Assembly: GCA_024509875.1 (NCBI GenBank)
Contig: JAMPIV010004248.1
Coordinates: 127,001 to 191,000 of the forward strand
Direction of reading: 5' to 3'
Origin: Oreohelix idahoensis
Lineage: Eukaryota; Mollusca; Gastropoda; Stylommatophora; Oreohelicidae
DNA length: 64,000 nt
The position numbers and the translations under genes were made by a program. Of the stretch, positions 42,917 through 55,566 are shown in pieces (within the stretch, counting starts at the first letter, position 1; the number at the start of each line of letters is the position of its first letter). The notes beneath the pieces were generated by a model, which made no database searches, was not told the DNA's origin, and was given only the letters and a program-made list of their open reading frames with translations.

Positions 42917-43216
42917 CAGGTCATACTGATTGAACTGACCGTGCCATTTGAATCCAGATTAGACGAGCAACATTCATTCAAAGCGGCCAAGTATAGCGAT
43001 CTGGCCGCGGATCTGAGACACGATGGATTCAGTGCAAGGGTCATGGCGGTTGAAGTGGGCGCAAGAGGGCTTGTGGCTGCATCAGTGTATGATTTATTGA
43101 AACTGTTGGGGCTGAAGGGACAGTCTAGAACAAGGGCACTGAAGAGGCTTAGTGAAACTGCCGAAAAAGCATCAGGCTGGCTGTGGAACATCCGCAATGG
43201 GCGATGGACATCGTGA
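42917..43216 (+). pseudogene. Retroelement C-terminal nuclease-like fragment
   Basis: Stop-free from about 42,917: VILIELTVPFESRLDEQ, AAKYSDLAADLRHDGF, VEVGARGLVAASVYDLL, then SETAEKASGWLW and a stop at 43,216. The pattern hhhhELTVPxE followed by AKYxxL and VEVGxRG recurs at the C-terminus of some retroelement proteins and looks like the second half of a PD-(D/E)XK-type endonuclease. This is recognition from memory of the pattern. Only the tail remains; no reverse transcriptase precedes it here. A poly-T run follows at 43,273-43,292. Confidence 0.45.
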
Positions 43217-44089
43217 CAATAAACGCTGCGGTACAGAAAACACCAAAATTTTTCTAAGTCCACAACGCTGAGTTTTTTTTTTTTTTTTTTTGGTGTACTA
43301 GTGAAAGAGATGCGACTCTGGGGCAACAGGCGATGTATACTATAGGGAGAGTATCAGGTACAAAATTTCAGTAGCTTGCGGCGCGCAGCTCGTCGGCTGC
43401 GCGCTAATGTCTCAGTGTGTGTCCTTAGTTGTGAAGGGCGACGGAACGAACGGAATAATTTGTCTTCTCTTTGTTACTTTCACAATTGCCTCCACGGCTG
43501 GCGTTGTGGATTTAAAAGTTGCTACCATAAGTGAAATGGGTTCATTTTCGATACAAGACAACAGGCGCTGAGACGCTTGGGAGTCATGACCCAAGTGGGC
43601 CCGCCCCCCTTAGAGTGTAAAGGAGTAATTGGGCCGAAACACTTGTCGGATGGGGGGACTTCTTCTGATGATCAGATTGCTTCCTGTTGTATCGCTCTGT
43701 AAAGAGTTTCCTATCTTATCATTTCATGCTTTTCTTCTTTAATAAAGTTTACACATTTATTAATGCGTTGTTCACGACCCTTCCATCCATAATTAACTTG
43801 TTTCAACTCTTTACTATAATCTCTATGTTTGATAAGAGAAAAGAGTGAGAGCAGGAGGTGCTTAGAAAGTAAAAGTGAGTTGAGGCTTGGAGAGAGAGAT
43901 CATTTTTTATAAATCTTCTTCCAGGTTGTCTCAAGTCCACCTCCTATTACACTTTATCTATGTGTAATCTATAACTCTGTCAGTCCACTATCCCTTGTCG
44001 ATTTCACTACTATTGTCCAACTCGACAAATACTCTACACTTTAACTCAACCACGACAATGTTGTTGAATGTAGCTGCGTAGATTGGAGC
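43217..44089. other. No gene recognised
   Basis: Contains the poly-T run and an 8-bp inverted repeat GCGCGCAG/CTGCGCGC (43,381-43,404, 8-nt loop). A CCGAAACACTTGTCGGATGG phrase near 43,634 is unassigned. No coding region. Confidence 0.5.
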
Positions 44090-44165
44090 GTGGCGATACC
44101 GAGAATCGAACCCATCACCTATGTCACCATAGACCAGCGCTCTAACCTATTAATAGGACGCAATT
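44090..44165 (-). other. tRNA-like relic or SINE head
   Basis: On the minus strand the sequence has an A-box-like GGTTAGAGCGCTGG, an anticodon-arm-like region and a good B box GGTTCGATTC, spaced as in a tRNA. The T stem pairs imperfectly, and I could not close a 7-bp acceptor stem or a proper 7-nt anticodon loop. It is therefore not called a tRNA gene; a tRNA-derived SINE head or a pseudo-tRNA is more likely. Confidence 0.45.
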
Positions 44166-45551
44166 GTAGTGGGTAGGTTTCCTAATTTTTAAATTTTGCC
44201 AAGGCAGCTGCCATATGGACAAATAAAAAAAATGTAATTTAAAAATAATAGCGAGCGCAATTAAACAAAATCGTTAATAACAATAGTAAAAGAAAGGCAG
44301 ACAAAATTCGACATCAAGACGACGATAATTTAAAAAAACAAACAAATAAAAGATCATAACTATAACTTATCCGCAAGATGATAAGCGCATTAACAAAAAA
44401 TGATAACTAACCACTTAATTTCTGTCAGTGTTTCCAAAAATTGTACGCATTTAATATTTCCAAAAGAAACCTGACAACATTTTTCATTTAAAACCGTTCG
44501 CTGCTGACTGCATGAATAGTGTCTTGTTAGAGATTTGTTACAATAAAAGGGCGGTCACAGTTTCGATCTTCAAACTGCTCCACGATACATGCATTCACTG
44601 TTGTCAGTCTAGTCATAATATATACAGTAATGCGCAGGCATTACGCTGTGACGACAAAAAAAAAATTTCTTTAGAAAGCTTGTGCATAAGTAATCTAGAT
44701 CCTAGCCAAATGAAAAAAGTAAGGGATAATTTCTGTTTTATAACAGGCGTGTGAAAATAAAAGATTCTACACGTGACAGTAGACAAGAAGTAAAGTAATA
44801 ATTTATATAATCTACTATATTCCACCTTGCTTGAGCAGCAATACAAAAACCATTAATAAATTACAGAGTTCAACTTTTGCGACATCGCGACACAACATAT
44901 ACCAGCATTTCTCAGCCTTTTTTTATCCTGGAGGAACCCTTGAGATAATTTTCAAATCTCAGTGAATCCCTGCTTAATTCTTTGACTCCGCAATTATTTT
45001 CCACCCTGTGCTGTAATTTTAATTCATAATAGACTAAAAACAAGACTCAGAGAGTTGTTTTGGCACAGGTGTCAAATCTGACTAACGCTCTGAGCGTTGT
45101 TCCGGAGTCAAAGAGTTTGAAATTATTATATCTACAGTTCATGGTACATTAGCGTGCTCGGTAAGTTGTAAATATAGTAATCCATTAAAAAGTCTCAATG
45201 CTGTTTTGAGTAGAGAATGAAATTTTTTGCGAATCTGTTTATTTTGGCCAACTAATTAGCCTACTTATTTTTTGTGTGTGGTTTTTCCTTACCCACTAAA
45301 GATGACAAATCTAATGAAAGTCAGTAGTGTAGGCAGAAGAAACTTCAGTTTGTTTTATTAAAAAAATTCCTACTTTCCTTTTTTAAACTTATTTAAGTAG
45401 GCCTAAAAGTCTAATCACAAATATCACTCTACAAGATTTTAATGAAGTATGAGATTTTCTGTAGGGAACATCTGCTGATTCATCAAGATGTTAGGTCGTC
45501 ATTCCCTGATGTTCCCTATCATGGCTTGTTACCCTTTTTTTGTACTATGGA
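44166..45551. other. No gene recognised
   Basis: AT-rich DNA with several A and T runs. Small opposing open frames (44,512-44,754 plus; 44,613-44,846 minus) have no motif. Confidence 0.5.
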
Positions 45552-45799
45552 CCCCTTTGATTGTCTTAAGGCTATGGACCTCTTTGATTATCCGATGAAG
45601 GCTATGGACCTGGTTATCTGATGAAGGCTATGTACTACTTTGATTATCCGATGAAGGCTATGGACCTGATTATCTGATGAAGGCTATGGACTACTTTGAT
45701 TATCCGATGAAGGCTATGGACCTGATTATCTGATGAAGGCTATGGACTACTTTGATTATCCGATGAAGTCTATGGACCTGATTATCTGATGAAGGCTAT
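45552..45799. repeat. 56-bp tandem repeat, about four copies
   Basis: The unit is built of two halves sharing GATGAAGGCTATGGAC, alternating GATTATCTGATG and GATTATCCGATG. The last copy is cut at GAAGGCTAT by the LTR starting at 45,800, so the array is the integration site of that element. Confidence 0.9.
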
Positions 45800-46552
45800 T
45801 GTTACGGGCATTTGTGTAGCTTATTTATTGTGGTCAGGATGGCACCACTCCTCCAAGCTGGTTCTCTTCTCCAGTGGGGAGATTGTTATAACCTTCTTTT
45901 CTAGGGTTGCTGAGTACCTCAGGGATATTCCTTTTGATTGCACAATATTACTCCTGATATATAAAATATGGCCACTCACGCACTTTTCCCTGGCCCGTAA
46001 CTGGCACTCAGATAATGAAAGCATACAGCTCTGACAGTTCCAACATTTATTGACACTATGCTCCACATGGAATAGTAATTGACATCCAATGCTAATCTAA
46101 GCATGTCTACCTACTGTCCTGTAATCTGACTCTGCATAGTTTATTAGATACGTCGACTTACGTACATCTTGAAATCCTCACTCACACTGCTAAATGCCTA
46201 TGATGATCTTACGCACGGCGTTGAATGCGTAAATCACTGGTTGGTTAAATAACTTACAGGTGATAATTAAAATGCAGATAGCTTTCATATAATAAAGTCC
46301 TACTGGACACACTCCATCCTGACACGTTCAGAAATAGTCCTAACGGACACAGGCCATACACGCTTGTCAAAAGACACAAGCAGAATGTTCGGCAAAGACG
46401 CCTTCGTGTGTCCCAGATTAACACACTCACGTCTGCCACTATTCTTGAGCAGCAGACAAGACGTCACTTCAGGAAACTCATGACAACCGTCTGTAAACAA
46501 CAAACAAGGAAGTGATCGTAGACCACCAATGTTATGATATTTAGACATAACA
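45800..46552 (-). repeat. 3' LTR of host Gmr1-like element
   Basis: 753 bp; on the minus strand it starts TGTTATGTCT and ends CCCGTAACA (TG...CA), with an AATAAA about 30 bases before its end. It is preceded on the minus strand by the purine run GCAGGGGGGAGTAAA (46,553-46,567), which matches the polypurine tract position and look of the element at 28,991. No second copy lies in the window. Confidence 0.85.
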
Positions 46553-46567
46553 TTTACTCCCCCCTGC

Positions 46568-47928
46568 AGAAAAATAATGAAAAGGAACTTTTCATTATTT
46601 CCATTGCACATCTATAAAATCACTGGAGTAACCAGGTGTCATATGAATCCCCTACAACTGTCCCCATTGATATAGCACCTAGATGCGTGCTCCACAATCG
46701 ACAATTAGACACACAAGGTGTGGAATCCAGTGATAAGATCACTAAACCCATTGTCTATTTCAGAGACATCTCTTTTGACACTACTGTGAGGTCACCATAT
46801 TAATAATAGGGCAGTGCGAAAAAAAACATAGTCAATATGTGTCAGTCAAGGCACTCATACAGCACACAATGTCAACAAACATCCTAAGTCATGTCAGTCA
46901 TGTAAGTCTCCCTATTTATCAATGACATGCACAATTAGCAACCAACGACATAATAGATCATATGAGGCAGACAAATCCATTCATAATGAGTTACTGCGAC
47001 ATTATGTCAAAATAGTTATGATTATGTGTATGAATGTAGTCTGATGGGATGACTGATCATGTTAATACACTGTAATGTGAAAATATATCAAGTAATATAT
47101 ATGCACACTTTAAATTACTTCATCACACTTGGTATGTGTCGTCTTGGGGTTTAAATGAATTAACATTATATTTAGTACCTAATGATATTACTTATTTAAT
47201 GATAATAGTGATTTTGGTAAGAAGTCCATTTTTCAATCACTTATTTCTGCAAACAGTTCCGTAGATCACAATTGTCACGTACTTGTACATTATTATCGAA
47301 GATGCACAGTCATTTTCATCTGTAGTAATAAAGAAGTTCACTGCAATATATAAGTTCATGTATTTCGACTGTCCATGTTTGTCGTCACATCAATAGAACC
47401 AGAATTGAAAGTCACTGTTATTAACTCTGGGTCCTACATTATCAAAGTCCAAGTTGCAATGAAACATTTCTTTTGTTATGTCCCCTCTGAATCTTGAAAC
47501 CCTGGCATTTTCTAGTTGTTTCCCTTTTTATGCAAGTAGCAGTCCGTTTTAAAGTTAGAATTATTTGAATAATTCACGGAATGTGTCTGGAATAAATAGC
47601 ATTTCCAATATATCCGGAAAATAGTCATTCTATAAACTGTATGTTGTAAAACAGTATAGTTCTAGCATACTTGTAATCGTAAGCACATGGCAAAGGATTT
47701 AATATGTTAGTCGACGTAGGTTATACGAAAAAACATCATCATCATGATGCTTGGCATACTGTTTGTAGTTTAGCAAACTGTTTCTGTACATGACGAAGCA
47801 CTGTGGCAGCAAATTTTCTGAAGTAAGTACCAATCTTGTCACTGGATGATCCATGTAGCTGTTGATCTCCTATTTAAGATGCGTTATAGTTCAGAATTGA
47901 CAACAGCCACACAAAGCAAGTTTGGTCA
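46568..47928 (-). other. 3' non-coding part of host element
   Basis: 1.36 kb between RNase H and polypurine tract without an open frame of note. An env gene would sit here; I see no signal peptide, transmembrane segment or long frame that would support one. Confidence 0.6.
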
Positions 47929-48462
47929 TTATAAATGTGTTGAAGCAGAATTTGATTCGTCAACCAGTGGATGTTTCACACAGCGGGACAACACATCGGC
48001 GATGACATTGACGCTTCCCTTGATAGGCTTTATCTGGTATTCGTAGGGTTGGAGAGCCAGAGAGGCACGGGCAGCTCTTTCGTTCTTGAAGCGTGCTGTT
48101 TTTAAATATGACAAGGCTCTCTGGTCCGTCTCCAGTGTAAAACTTGCTCCCAGCAAGTAGCGCTGTAGCTTGGAAAAGCAAAACACCACCGCCAACAGCT
48201 CCCTTTCAATAGTGGGGTACCTTTGCTCAGTAGGCGTCAGCTTTCTACTAACATAGAGTGTGGGATGCAGACAGCCATTCCATTCCTGCAACAACGAACC
48301 TCCAATTGATGATTTTGAGGCGTCGACTCTGAGGGTAAAATGTTTCGAAGGATCAGGCAATCTCAAGATAGGCATTTTTGAAAACATATCTTTTAATAAA
48401 TTTAATGTCACATAACATTCTTGACTGAATATAACTCTATTTGGCGCATTTTTTTTCCACAA
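47929..48462 (-). pseudogene. RNase H domain of host element
   Basis: 177 open codons: RVDASKSSIGGSLLQEW (catalytic Asp), YPTIERELLAVVF (Glu), LETDQRALSYL (Asp) and VNVIADVLSRC. It is separated from the reverse transcriptase by a frame change in an 8-base homopolymer at about 48,450. It removes the RNA strand of the RNA-DNA hybrid during reverse transcription. Confidence 0.92.
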
Positions 48463-49825
48463 GGGACGATAAAACAGATGTAATTTCAGAAAAATTAGGG
48501 ATAAATTTACGATAAAAATTGAGCAGATCTAGAATACTTCTAACCTGTTTCTTTGTCTTGGGCACATCAAGGTTTAGAATTCTAGAGATAGTAGTACCGT
48601 CAGTTTTCAAGAAACCTCCTCCTACCTTATAACCCAAAAATGAAATCTCCTGAAATCCAACTTTAGTTTTAGATGGACGTGCAGTTAAATTATGGAGACG
48701 TAAAGTGTGAAGTAAGGATTGAATACCTTTTAAATGTTCATCCCATGATTGATGAAACAGACAAATGTCATCTATATAGGTAATAAGATCTTCTCTATCG
48801 GAGAAGAGTCTTCGCATCATGCGAACGAAGGTCGCAGGCGCGTTAACTAAGCCAAAAGATATATAATTGAATTCAAAAAGACTTAATGGCGTAGCAAAGG
48901 CAGTATAAGGCTTGGATTTCTCCGTCAATGGCACTTGCCAATAGCCTTTAGAAAGATCAAATTTAGAAAAGAATGTAGCCGCAGCTAACCTGTCAAATAA
49001 AGTCTCTAATACTGGGAGTGGTTCAGCGTCATTTATGGTCACCGAATTTAAACGTCTAAAATCGATGCATATGCGTATAGATTTATCTTTTTTCCGAATC
49101 AAGACCATCGGAAAACTGTAAGGGGAATGAGATGGAGAAATGACATTTAATTTCAACATCTGTTCTAATTCCTCATTCACTTGAGTCTGTAAGTGTATAG
49201 GTATAGGAAAGGGTTTCAACTTAATAGGTTGAAAATCAGTAAGAACGATATCATGTTCGATGATATCGGTATGTCCTGGCACATCAGTAAGGACATCAGT
49301 AAAAGACAGTAACAATTGAGTAGCTTGTTCTTTCTGAACAGAAGACAGCGTTGGAGATAAGGATACATCTTTCCAACTTTCAGTAGCTAAGAAGTGAATA
49401 CTAGGTAACACCAAGAGTGAATCATTCCCATTAGTCAAGTCAGAATTTTCCTCCTGTATCACAGCCAAAGAAGAATGACGAGTGACAGATTCATCAAGAG
49501 CTTCAAAGACTGGTCTAAGATATGGTGGACGTGTATGAAACTGCTGTAACATATTGATATGAAACGTTTTTTCTTTTCCATCCACTGCAACAATATAATC
49601 TACATCAGACAGTTTCTCCACAATCCTGTAAGGTCCTCTCCATGAAACCAATAATTTGTTATCTTTCCTGGGTAATAGTACGTATGCTTCCTCATCAGGC
49701 CACAGTTGGAGTAATTTGCGGTTTTGGTTAAGAAATAACCTCGCTCTCAGTTTTGCCTTTTCCGATGAGTTTACTGCAATTTGGCATGCGTCTATTATTT
49801 TTTTCCTTGGTTGATGAAATATTGG
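48437..49825 (-). pseudogene. Integrase C-terminus and reverse transcriptase of host element
   Basis: Minus-strand frame open from about 49,825. The integrase C-terminal end comes first (SWRGPYRIVEKL, the GPY/F motif; FHINMLQQF). Then the reverse transcriptase: IEHDIVLTD, ICIDFRRLNSVT, FDLSKGYWQVPL, FGLVNAPATFVRMM, the catalytic TYIDD (about 48,775) and FLGYKVGGG. It ends by frameshift just before RNase H. The first ATG-independent part is needed because the N-terminal frame change lies near 49,825. Confidence 0.92.
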
Positions 49826-49906
49826 TATGAGGTTTGAACCTCTTCATTCATCTCAGCTCCAATTAATAGCTGTTTTAATATTGACATTGGGCCTCTTGGT
49901 CTGGCC

Positions 49907-51278
49907 CTAAAAACCCAATTCGAATGGACTAAATCCTGAATGTTCATTTCTTATTTCCCTGTAAGCAAATAAAATAGCGGGAAGAACTCTGTCCCAATTT
50001 TGTGGATATTTAATGGTAACCTTATGTAACATTTGTTTGATGGATCTGTTGAGAACTTCTATTTTCCCGTTTGCTTGTGGGTGATAAATTGAGCTAAGCG
50101 ATCTCTCAATCCCAAACATATCCATTACCTGTTTCATGGCATCAGAAACTAACTGGGTTCCTCTATCTGATAAAATGTTCTCAGGGAAACCTATACGGCT
50201 AAAAATCAAAAATAGTGCATTAGCAATATCCACTGTAGTAATGGTTTTTAATGGTATAGCTTCCGGCCAGCGTGTGCACATATCAATGCAGGTCAAAACA
50301 TATTGATGACCTCTGGCTGATGTAACCTTTAAAGGGCCAATAATATCAATGGCCATCTTTGCGAAGGGCCGCAAAGATATGTCAGATGCCTGAATAGGAG
50401 CATCATGTTTTGGTTTTCTAATTGCCAAGCTTTGGCAAGTGGTACACGTACGACAAAATAGTTTTACGTCTTTTGTTATACCAGGCCAAAAGAAGTGTGA
50501 CAACACTCTTTGCTTGGTTCTAGCAACACCTAAATGTCCAGCACATTCAATGTCATGTGCGTGTCTTAAAACAAATGGACGAAAACAAGCTGGTACCATA
50601 ATCTGTTTCTTTAAGGAGTTAGCATCCTGATAGTTTCTTACTAATATCCCATTTTTTATAGTATACCAGTGTTTAGCATTGTCATCTACCCTTACATCAT
50701 TTAAATGAGAAATACGAAAAAATTTTCTTAAGGAAATATCATCTTTTTGACTTTGTATGAAGGTTTCCTTATCAATGAGCTCCATCTGAAATAGAGTATC
50801 ATTATTAGTATTGACATCATTCATTATCTGAATATCATCATTATTCTGCTGTTGATGAAGATTTTCATCATCATTATCATCTTCTTCGTCTTCCTCTGAA
50901 GTGTTATTGTCAGTTACCTCTTCAGGTACTACATCAACAAGTGGTATGTGTTGATTCTTCTCCCCTTGAGCCTGAGCTCTAGTAGCCACAGCATTTGAAC
51001 AAAGTAAATGTTGTTTTTCCCATATCTCGATATCCTTTTTTGAACAATCATGTAATTTAGGTATGTTTCCTAAAATAATCCCAGCAATTGGATTTTCCAA
51101 CAGACATACCAGTGTTCTTCCTGTAAAATATGGCGTATCCAAGAATACCTCAGCCGTGGGGTATTATTCTACAGTTCCTCCAAATGTGATGCATTTCACC
51201 TGTTTTCCTGTATAGTCAGACCTATCTAGCAATGCTTTGCGAACTCCAATAGTTGTTGCACCAGTATCGCGCAATAGA
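49907..51278 (-). pseudogene. Protease C-terminal part and integrase of host element
   Basis: Begins at the insertion point with the aspartic protease active site RDTGATTIG and the following FGGTVE. It is then broken by a TAA at 51,164-51,166 and continues open from 51,142. An acidic spacer (EEDEEDDNDDENLHQQQ) leads to integrase: zinc domain HAHDIECAGHLG...CRTCTTCQ, and core DIIGP, LSDRGTQ and a Glu in NGKIEVLNR, with D-D35-E spacing. It ends near FSPFELGF where the frame changes. The protease half upstream of DTG lies at 61,327 on the other side of the nested element. Confidence 0.92.
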
Positions 51279-51283
51279 TAAAC

Positions 51284-53628
51284 TGTGATGAATTTACCGT
51301 GATACAACGTTAAAATATCTCCAAATATAAAGATAAAATGTAGGGATAAAAAAAATAATGCGTAAGATACTAGGAGACATGCTCGCCCATGCCCGCATTT
51401 CCTACCGCCATTCAAACTAACTAGTTAGACGTGCAGACGAAACGGTTTACCCTTTGTAGACGGGAGGGAAACGGAGATCAAAAAAAAAGGAAAAATATGA
51501 CTGAACACGTGTTTGAATCTAGAAAGGCTAAAAGACGCAATTGGTAGTAAAAGAAAAAAAAATTCACGTCACTAGTTGACACAATGTAAGGAAATGGACA
51601 GAAAAGACCTTAGCTCTTATTCGAAACAGTCATTTCTTGGACGTTTCACGATACTTGGTCGTTTTATTTGAATTCAGCGGCAAACGCCGTGGAGAAGGTT
51701 CGCGAACAAATTTCAAAAAAATACCCTTGAGAAAAAATATGTTTTTTTCTTAATAATAGAGTTATGAATATAAAACCTAGCTAGTTTGATAGCCCATCTT
51801 AAGCAGAGAACTAATATACTTTAAATTATACAGACGGATAGATAACAAGGAAGATATTGACAAAAGACTGTATTGTTCATATCTGACTAGCGACTGTACT
51901 GTTCATACTTTCACTAAAGTTTCAAATTTTCGTCCTTGAGACACGCAAATGCAAAAATCAAGCTGTAATGGACGAGAGGGGGAAGGCGGAGAATTGTGGC
52001 TAAAAATAACTTAGGAGGCAGATTTGTGTAGGGTATTGCATGTAGAACCAAGTGTGTTTTTGTGAAAAACCAAGTAGAGACAGACGGACCAACAGACAAT
52101 AATACATACTTGACTGAGATCTGACTGAAATTTGACTTTTGGTTGTAGATTTGAAAATGTTAGGGGGGAAGTTTGTGATTGGACAAATGTAATCATATTA
52201 GCGGGACAGAGACGCGCATTTTTGCCTTTTGATACAATTCTGTCCAGGGACACAGTCGGTTATTGCCTGTGGTGTTTTTCCCAGAAGATATTACATACAT
52301 TTAGTGGGACGCCATCATATAGCCAGCAGCTCAGCTGAGTTTTGCTAGCAATTAACTGTGTTCTCAATTCTGAATTCTGGTAAGAATGAAAGCATTTATT
52401 TTGTATATTTTAATATTTCGAGTGATTGATACTGCCATATCATATAAAATGATTACGACAAGTAAGTGCTCGCTCTAGGTCCCCAGCCCAAGTTCAGGGT
52501 CTAGAGACAAACAAAATATAAGGACGCCTAACTAAGACTATGGAAGGCGGATCTATTATTGAGATCAGTGGGAACATATCACCTATCTTATTGAATAAAA
52601 GGAAACTATTGAACATATCTCAGATGCAATGCAGTCTTGGGGAACTAGTACTATATGAAAACAACTGGGTAAGATGTGCTATGTGGTCAGAGAGATCTGA
52701 CCCATTCTGTGTAATGTTGATGTGTTGTGCTGTGTGTAAGAGTGGTGCAGTAAATAGAGTATTGACACATAGCACAAATTTTGTTTCAGAATTGTGAGTT
52801 TCTGTTGTGGCACTAGGGTAGTGCCACATAAGTAATCAAGATTACACAAGCAGATGTGTGTGCCGCCTAACATTGGTGTCGGTGCAGTCTAGCATTGTAT
52901 TCTAGCTACCGAGAGGAGTGGGCCACCGGAATCCAGCATCAGATCTTCACAGACAAGATGAGTGAATTAGTGGCCTGCTGAGGATTCACCATAACTCCTA
53001 AAGATTTATAAATATTTCCCCATCACAAATATACTGAATTTTGGGAAATAGAACATTTACTAAAGTCTATAAGACAATGGACAAAGCTTGTTCTAGTCAC
53101 AGAGTGGGTGTGATGACACCACCCCAACAGCACATCCAGTAATAGTTCTCCCAGAGACATTATAAATATAATTAATATTAACCAGTCTTATAAAATACCT
53201 ATGTACACACATTCCATTTTATTATGCCATATATTTATGCATTCCATTTATAACTCCATAACATTTCATATGTTCTGACCAAAATAAAACATTGGTTCAG
53301 AACAAATAAATTTAGAAAAAATTTTAATATTGAAACTAAAACAGTCTGAGTTAGTTCAGTGTGTTATAAATTTTATTAATATCATTAGACTTATTAATTA
53401 TCTGTGTGTGTTTGTATATTCTACTACAACACATTACATTTCAGTACCCTAGACTTTTTAACGTAGCTACATTCATAATAGTAAAAGAGATATGTTTGAG
53501 GTCGTAAGTGGTAGTAAGAAGGGCCTTCTGTAATTCACATCTACATTTATCTCAGGAGCCTTCACAGCTGACCTCATACATTACACTAGGTAACACTACA
53601 ACCATACAGTACCATCAAAACCACTACA
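51284..53628 (+). repeat. 5' LTR of nested element
   Basis: 2,345 bp, long for a Gypsy LTR, near-identical to 58,755-61,321 except for the SINE-like insert there. Short open frames inside (such as 52,540-52,797) recur in both LTRs and are not genes. Confidence 0.95.
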
Positions 53629-53633
53629 AATAT

Positions 53634-53650
53634 TGGGGTCTTGTCCAGGG
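53634..53650 (+). promoter_or_regulatory. Candidate primer binding site (tRNA-Pro-like)
   Basis: TGGGGTCTTGTCCAGGG starts 5 nt after the LTR. It resembles the common retroviral proline-tRNA primer site (TGGGGGCTCGTCCGGG) with a few differences. Position and TGG start fit; identity is imperfect. Confidence 0.5.
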
Positions 53651-53947
53651 ATATTTAGTTTATCATAGATATTAGAATCTCCTGGTGGGAGAATTAAACC
53701 AGTGGGGACAGATTGTAAAAATTTAAAAAAGTGTCCCTTAAAATAAACAGGGGAAAAATAAAAGTTGGTGAATCTTCACAGCCAGTGGTAATTAGTTAAT
53801 TAATTAAATAATTAGAATTACCTTGGTCATTAGTTAATTAGAATTAACTTAGTCATTAATTAATTAGAATTACCTTGGCCATTATATATAAGTAGAATTA
53901 CCTTAGTCACTATATAATTAGATTTACCTTGGTCATTGTTATTTTGT
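53651..53947 (+). other. Short leader of nested element
   Basis: Only about 300 bp, unlike the 1.4-kb leader of the element at 21,072. It contains degenerate repeats of TTAATTAGAATTACCTTGGTCATT at 53,790-53,940. Confidence 0.7.
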
Positions 53948-55566
53948 ATGATGGCTGACCTAGCAAAATTTAGATCGGCTGCTGTGCTAACGGCGAAGGA
54001 AATGAATATGGAGGGTCAGGTTTTAATTCAGTATGTAACTGCTGAATGTGACAAGTATATTGAAAGGGAAGATAGGAGGTTAGCTGAAGAGAAGAGGTTA
54101 CAAATTGAGGCTGATAAAGAACTTAAGAGGTTGCAGATTGAGGCTGACAACGAGGCAAAAGCATTGGAGGCAGAAGAAAAACGACAGCAAAGGGAGGCAG
54201 AAGAAAAAAAGGCCGAAAGGGAGGCAGAAGAAAAAAAGGCCGAAAGGGAAGCAGAAGATAGAAGGTTACAAAGGGAGCACGAATTACGACTAAGGGAGCT
54301 GGAATTACAAGGCCATGCTCCTAAAAATGGTGCCAGCCCTTTTGCCTCAGATGCTACGCCTAGTCAGGGAGCCTCAACCTCAGCTGTGGGGTTTCATCTA
54401 GACCATTTTGTTGAGAAAGACGATGACATCGAGGGGTACCTCAGTAGATTTGAATTATTAGCTACTACATATGGGTTAGAGAGAGAGAGAGGTGGAGTTT
54501 AAAGTTATCACAGGGACTGAGAGGTACTTCTTATGAAGTCTTTGCTAAAATGAATAGAGAAGACCAAGACAATTATGACATGCTAAAGCAGGCTTTGTTA
54601 TTGAGATATGAAAAAAATGGTGAATTTTATCGTAAGAAATTTAGAAATGCCAAACTGTTGTCTGGAGAGACGTACCACCAATTCTCTGCCAGACTGGAAA
54701 CCTATTTGGAGAAATGGACTGCTCTGGGGAAGACCCAAGATCTTAAAGAGATGATCATGATAGAGCATATAAGAGAGTCCATGGCTCCAGACTTGAGAAC
54801 ATTTATCATGGAACAAGGTGCAGAGAGGTTGGGGGAGGTTTTAAATGTCGCTGAGAGGTATCAGGCAGCCCACGCAAAGGTAAGTGGCACTAAAAAGAAG
54901 CATATAGAAAATTTTAAAGCTCCACAGCAATTTAGTAAATTTGATAACAGAGAACAGGGTAATAAAGGAAGGACAAACTTTGATAGGCCAAGAAATGACT
55001 ATCGTGACAGAAACTCACAGTTCAATGACCAAAAATATAATGAAAGAAAACCGTTTAACCAAGGAAAAAGATGGTGCAAATGGTGTAAGAAAGACAACCA
55101 TAACACCGAATTTTGTAGAAGGAAACCTTCAAACATTGCTGCAATGAAGTCGGGGACTCAAAGATTAAAGGTTAATCCTAATGGACAGCAGGAACCTTAT
55201 CACCCCCCAGTTTGTGAGGATGTTATTTGTAATGGGGTCACCATAAGGTGCCTTTATGATACAGGCTTGGATTATGATTCAGTTGTGAAGTCTAGCCTAG
55301 TGGACCCAAGTCAGTATACCACAGAAACAGTGGAAATACAAGGGGCGACTAAGGACATACCACTCATGACACTTCCCATCGCAAGGATAACGGTGAAAAC
55401 TCGCTATGTGGAAGGAGAAATCAGAGCAGCAGTGATAGATGAACCAATCTACCCTCTGATATTGGGGTGTAGGTACGTCTTCTTGGGGAATCCCGAGAGA
55501 CCTGTGATCATGTGGCGACAGTGCAGACCAGGTCACAGAAAAAGGAAGAAGAAGGTGAACCTATAA
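53948..55566 (+). pseudogene. Gag (coiled coil, SCAN-like, CCHC) and protease of nested element
   Basis: ATG at 53,948. The head (AKEMNMEGQVLIQYV) leads to a Lys/Glu/Ala/Arg coiled coil with repeated AEEKKAERE, then HLDHFVEKDDDIEGYLSRFE. A frame change at the GA run near 54,485 moves the reading to the frame of 54,550-55,566. This holds a SCAN-like capsid (YRKKFRNAKLLSGETYHQF, YLEKWTALGK, IEHIRESMAPDLRTFIMEQ). It is followed by a basic region, one CCHC knuckle (CKWCKKDNHNTEFC) and an aspartic protease with LYDTG (about 55,257). Near 55,500 the frame changes again before the integrase. SCAN domains of vertebrate zinc-finger proteins are known to derive from Gmr1-type Gag. Confidence 0.88.

Noticed and set aside
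44090..44165. Functional tRNA gene on the minus strand
   Set aside because: Acceptor stem and anticodon loop do not form; kept only as a tRNA-like relic.
44512..44846. Opposing open frames of 80 and 77 codons
   Set aside because: Mutual shadows with no motif.
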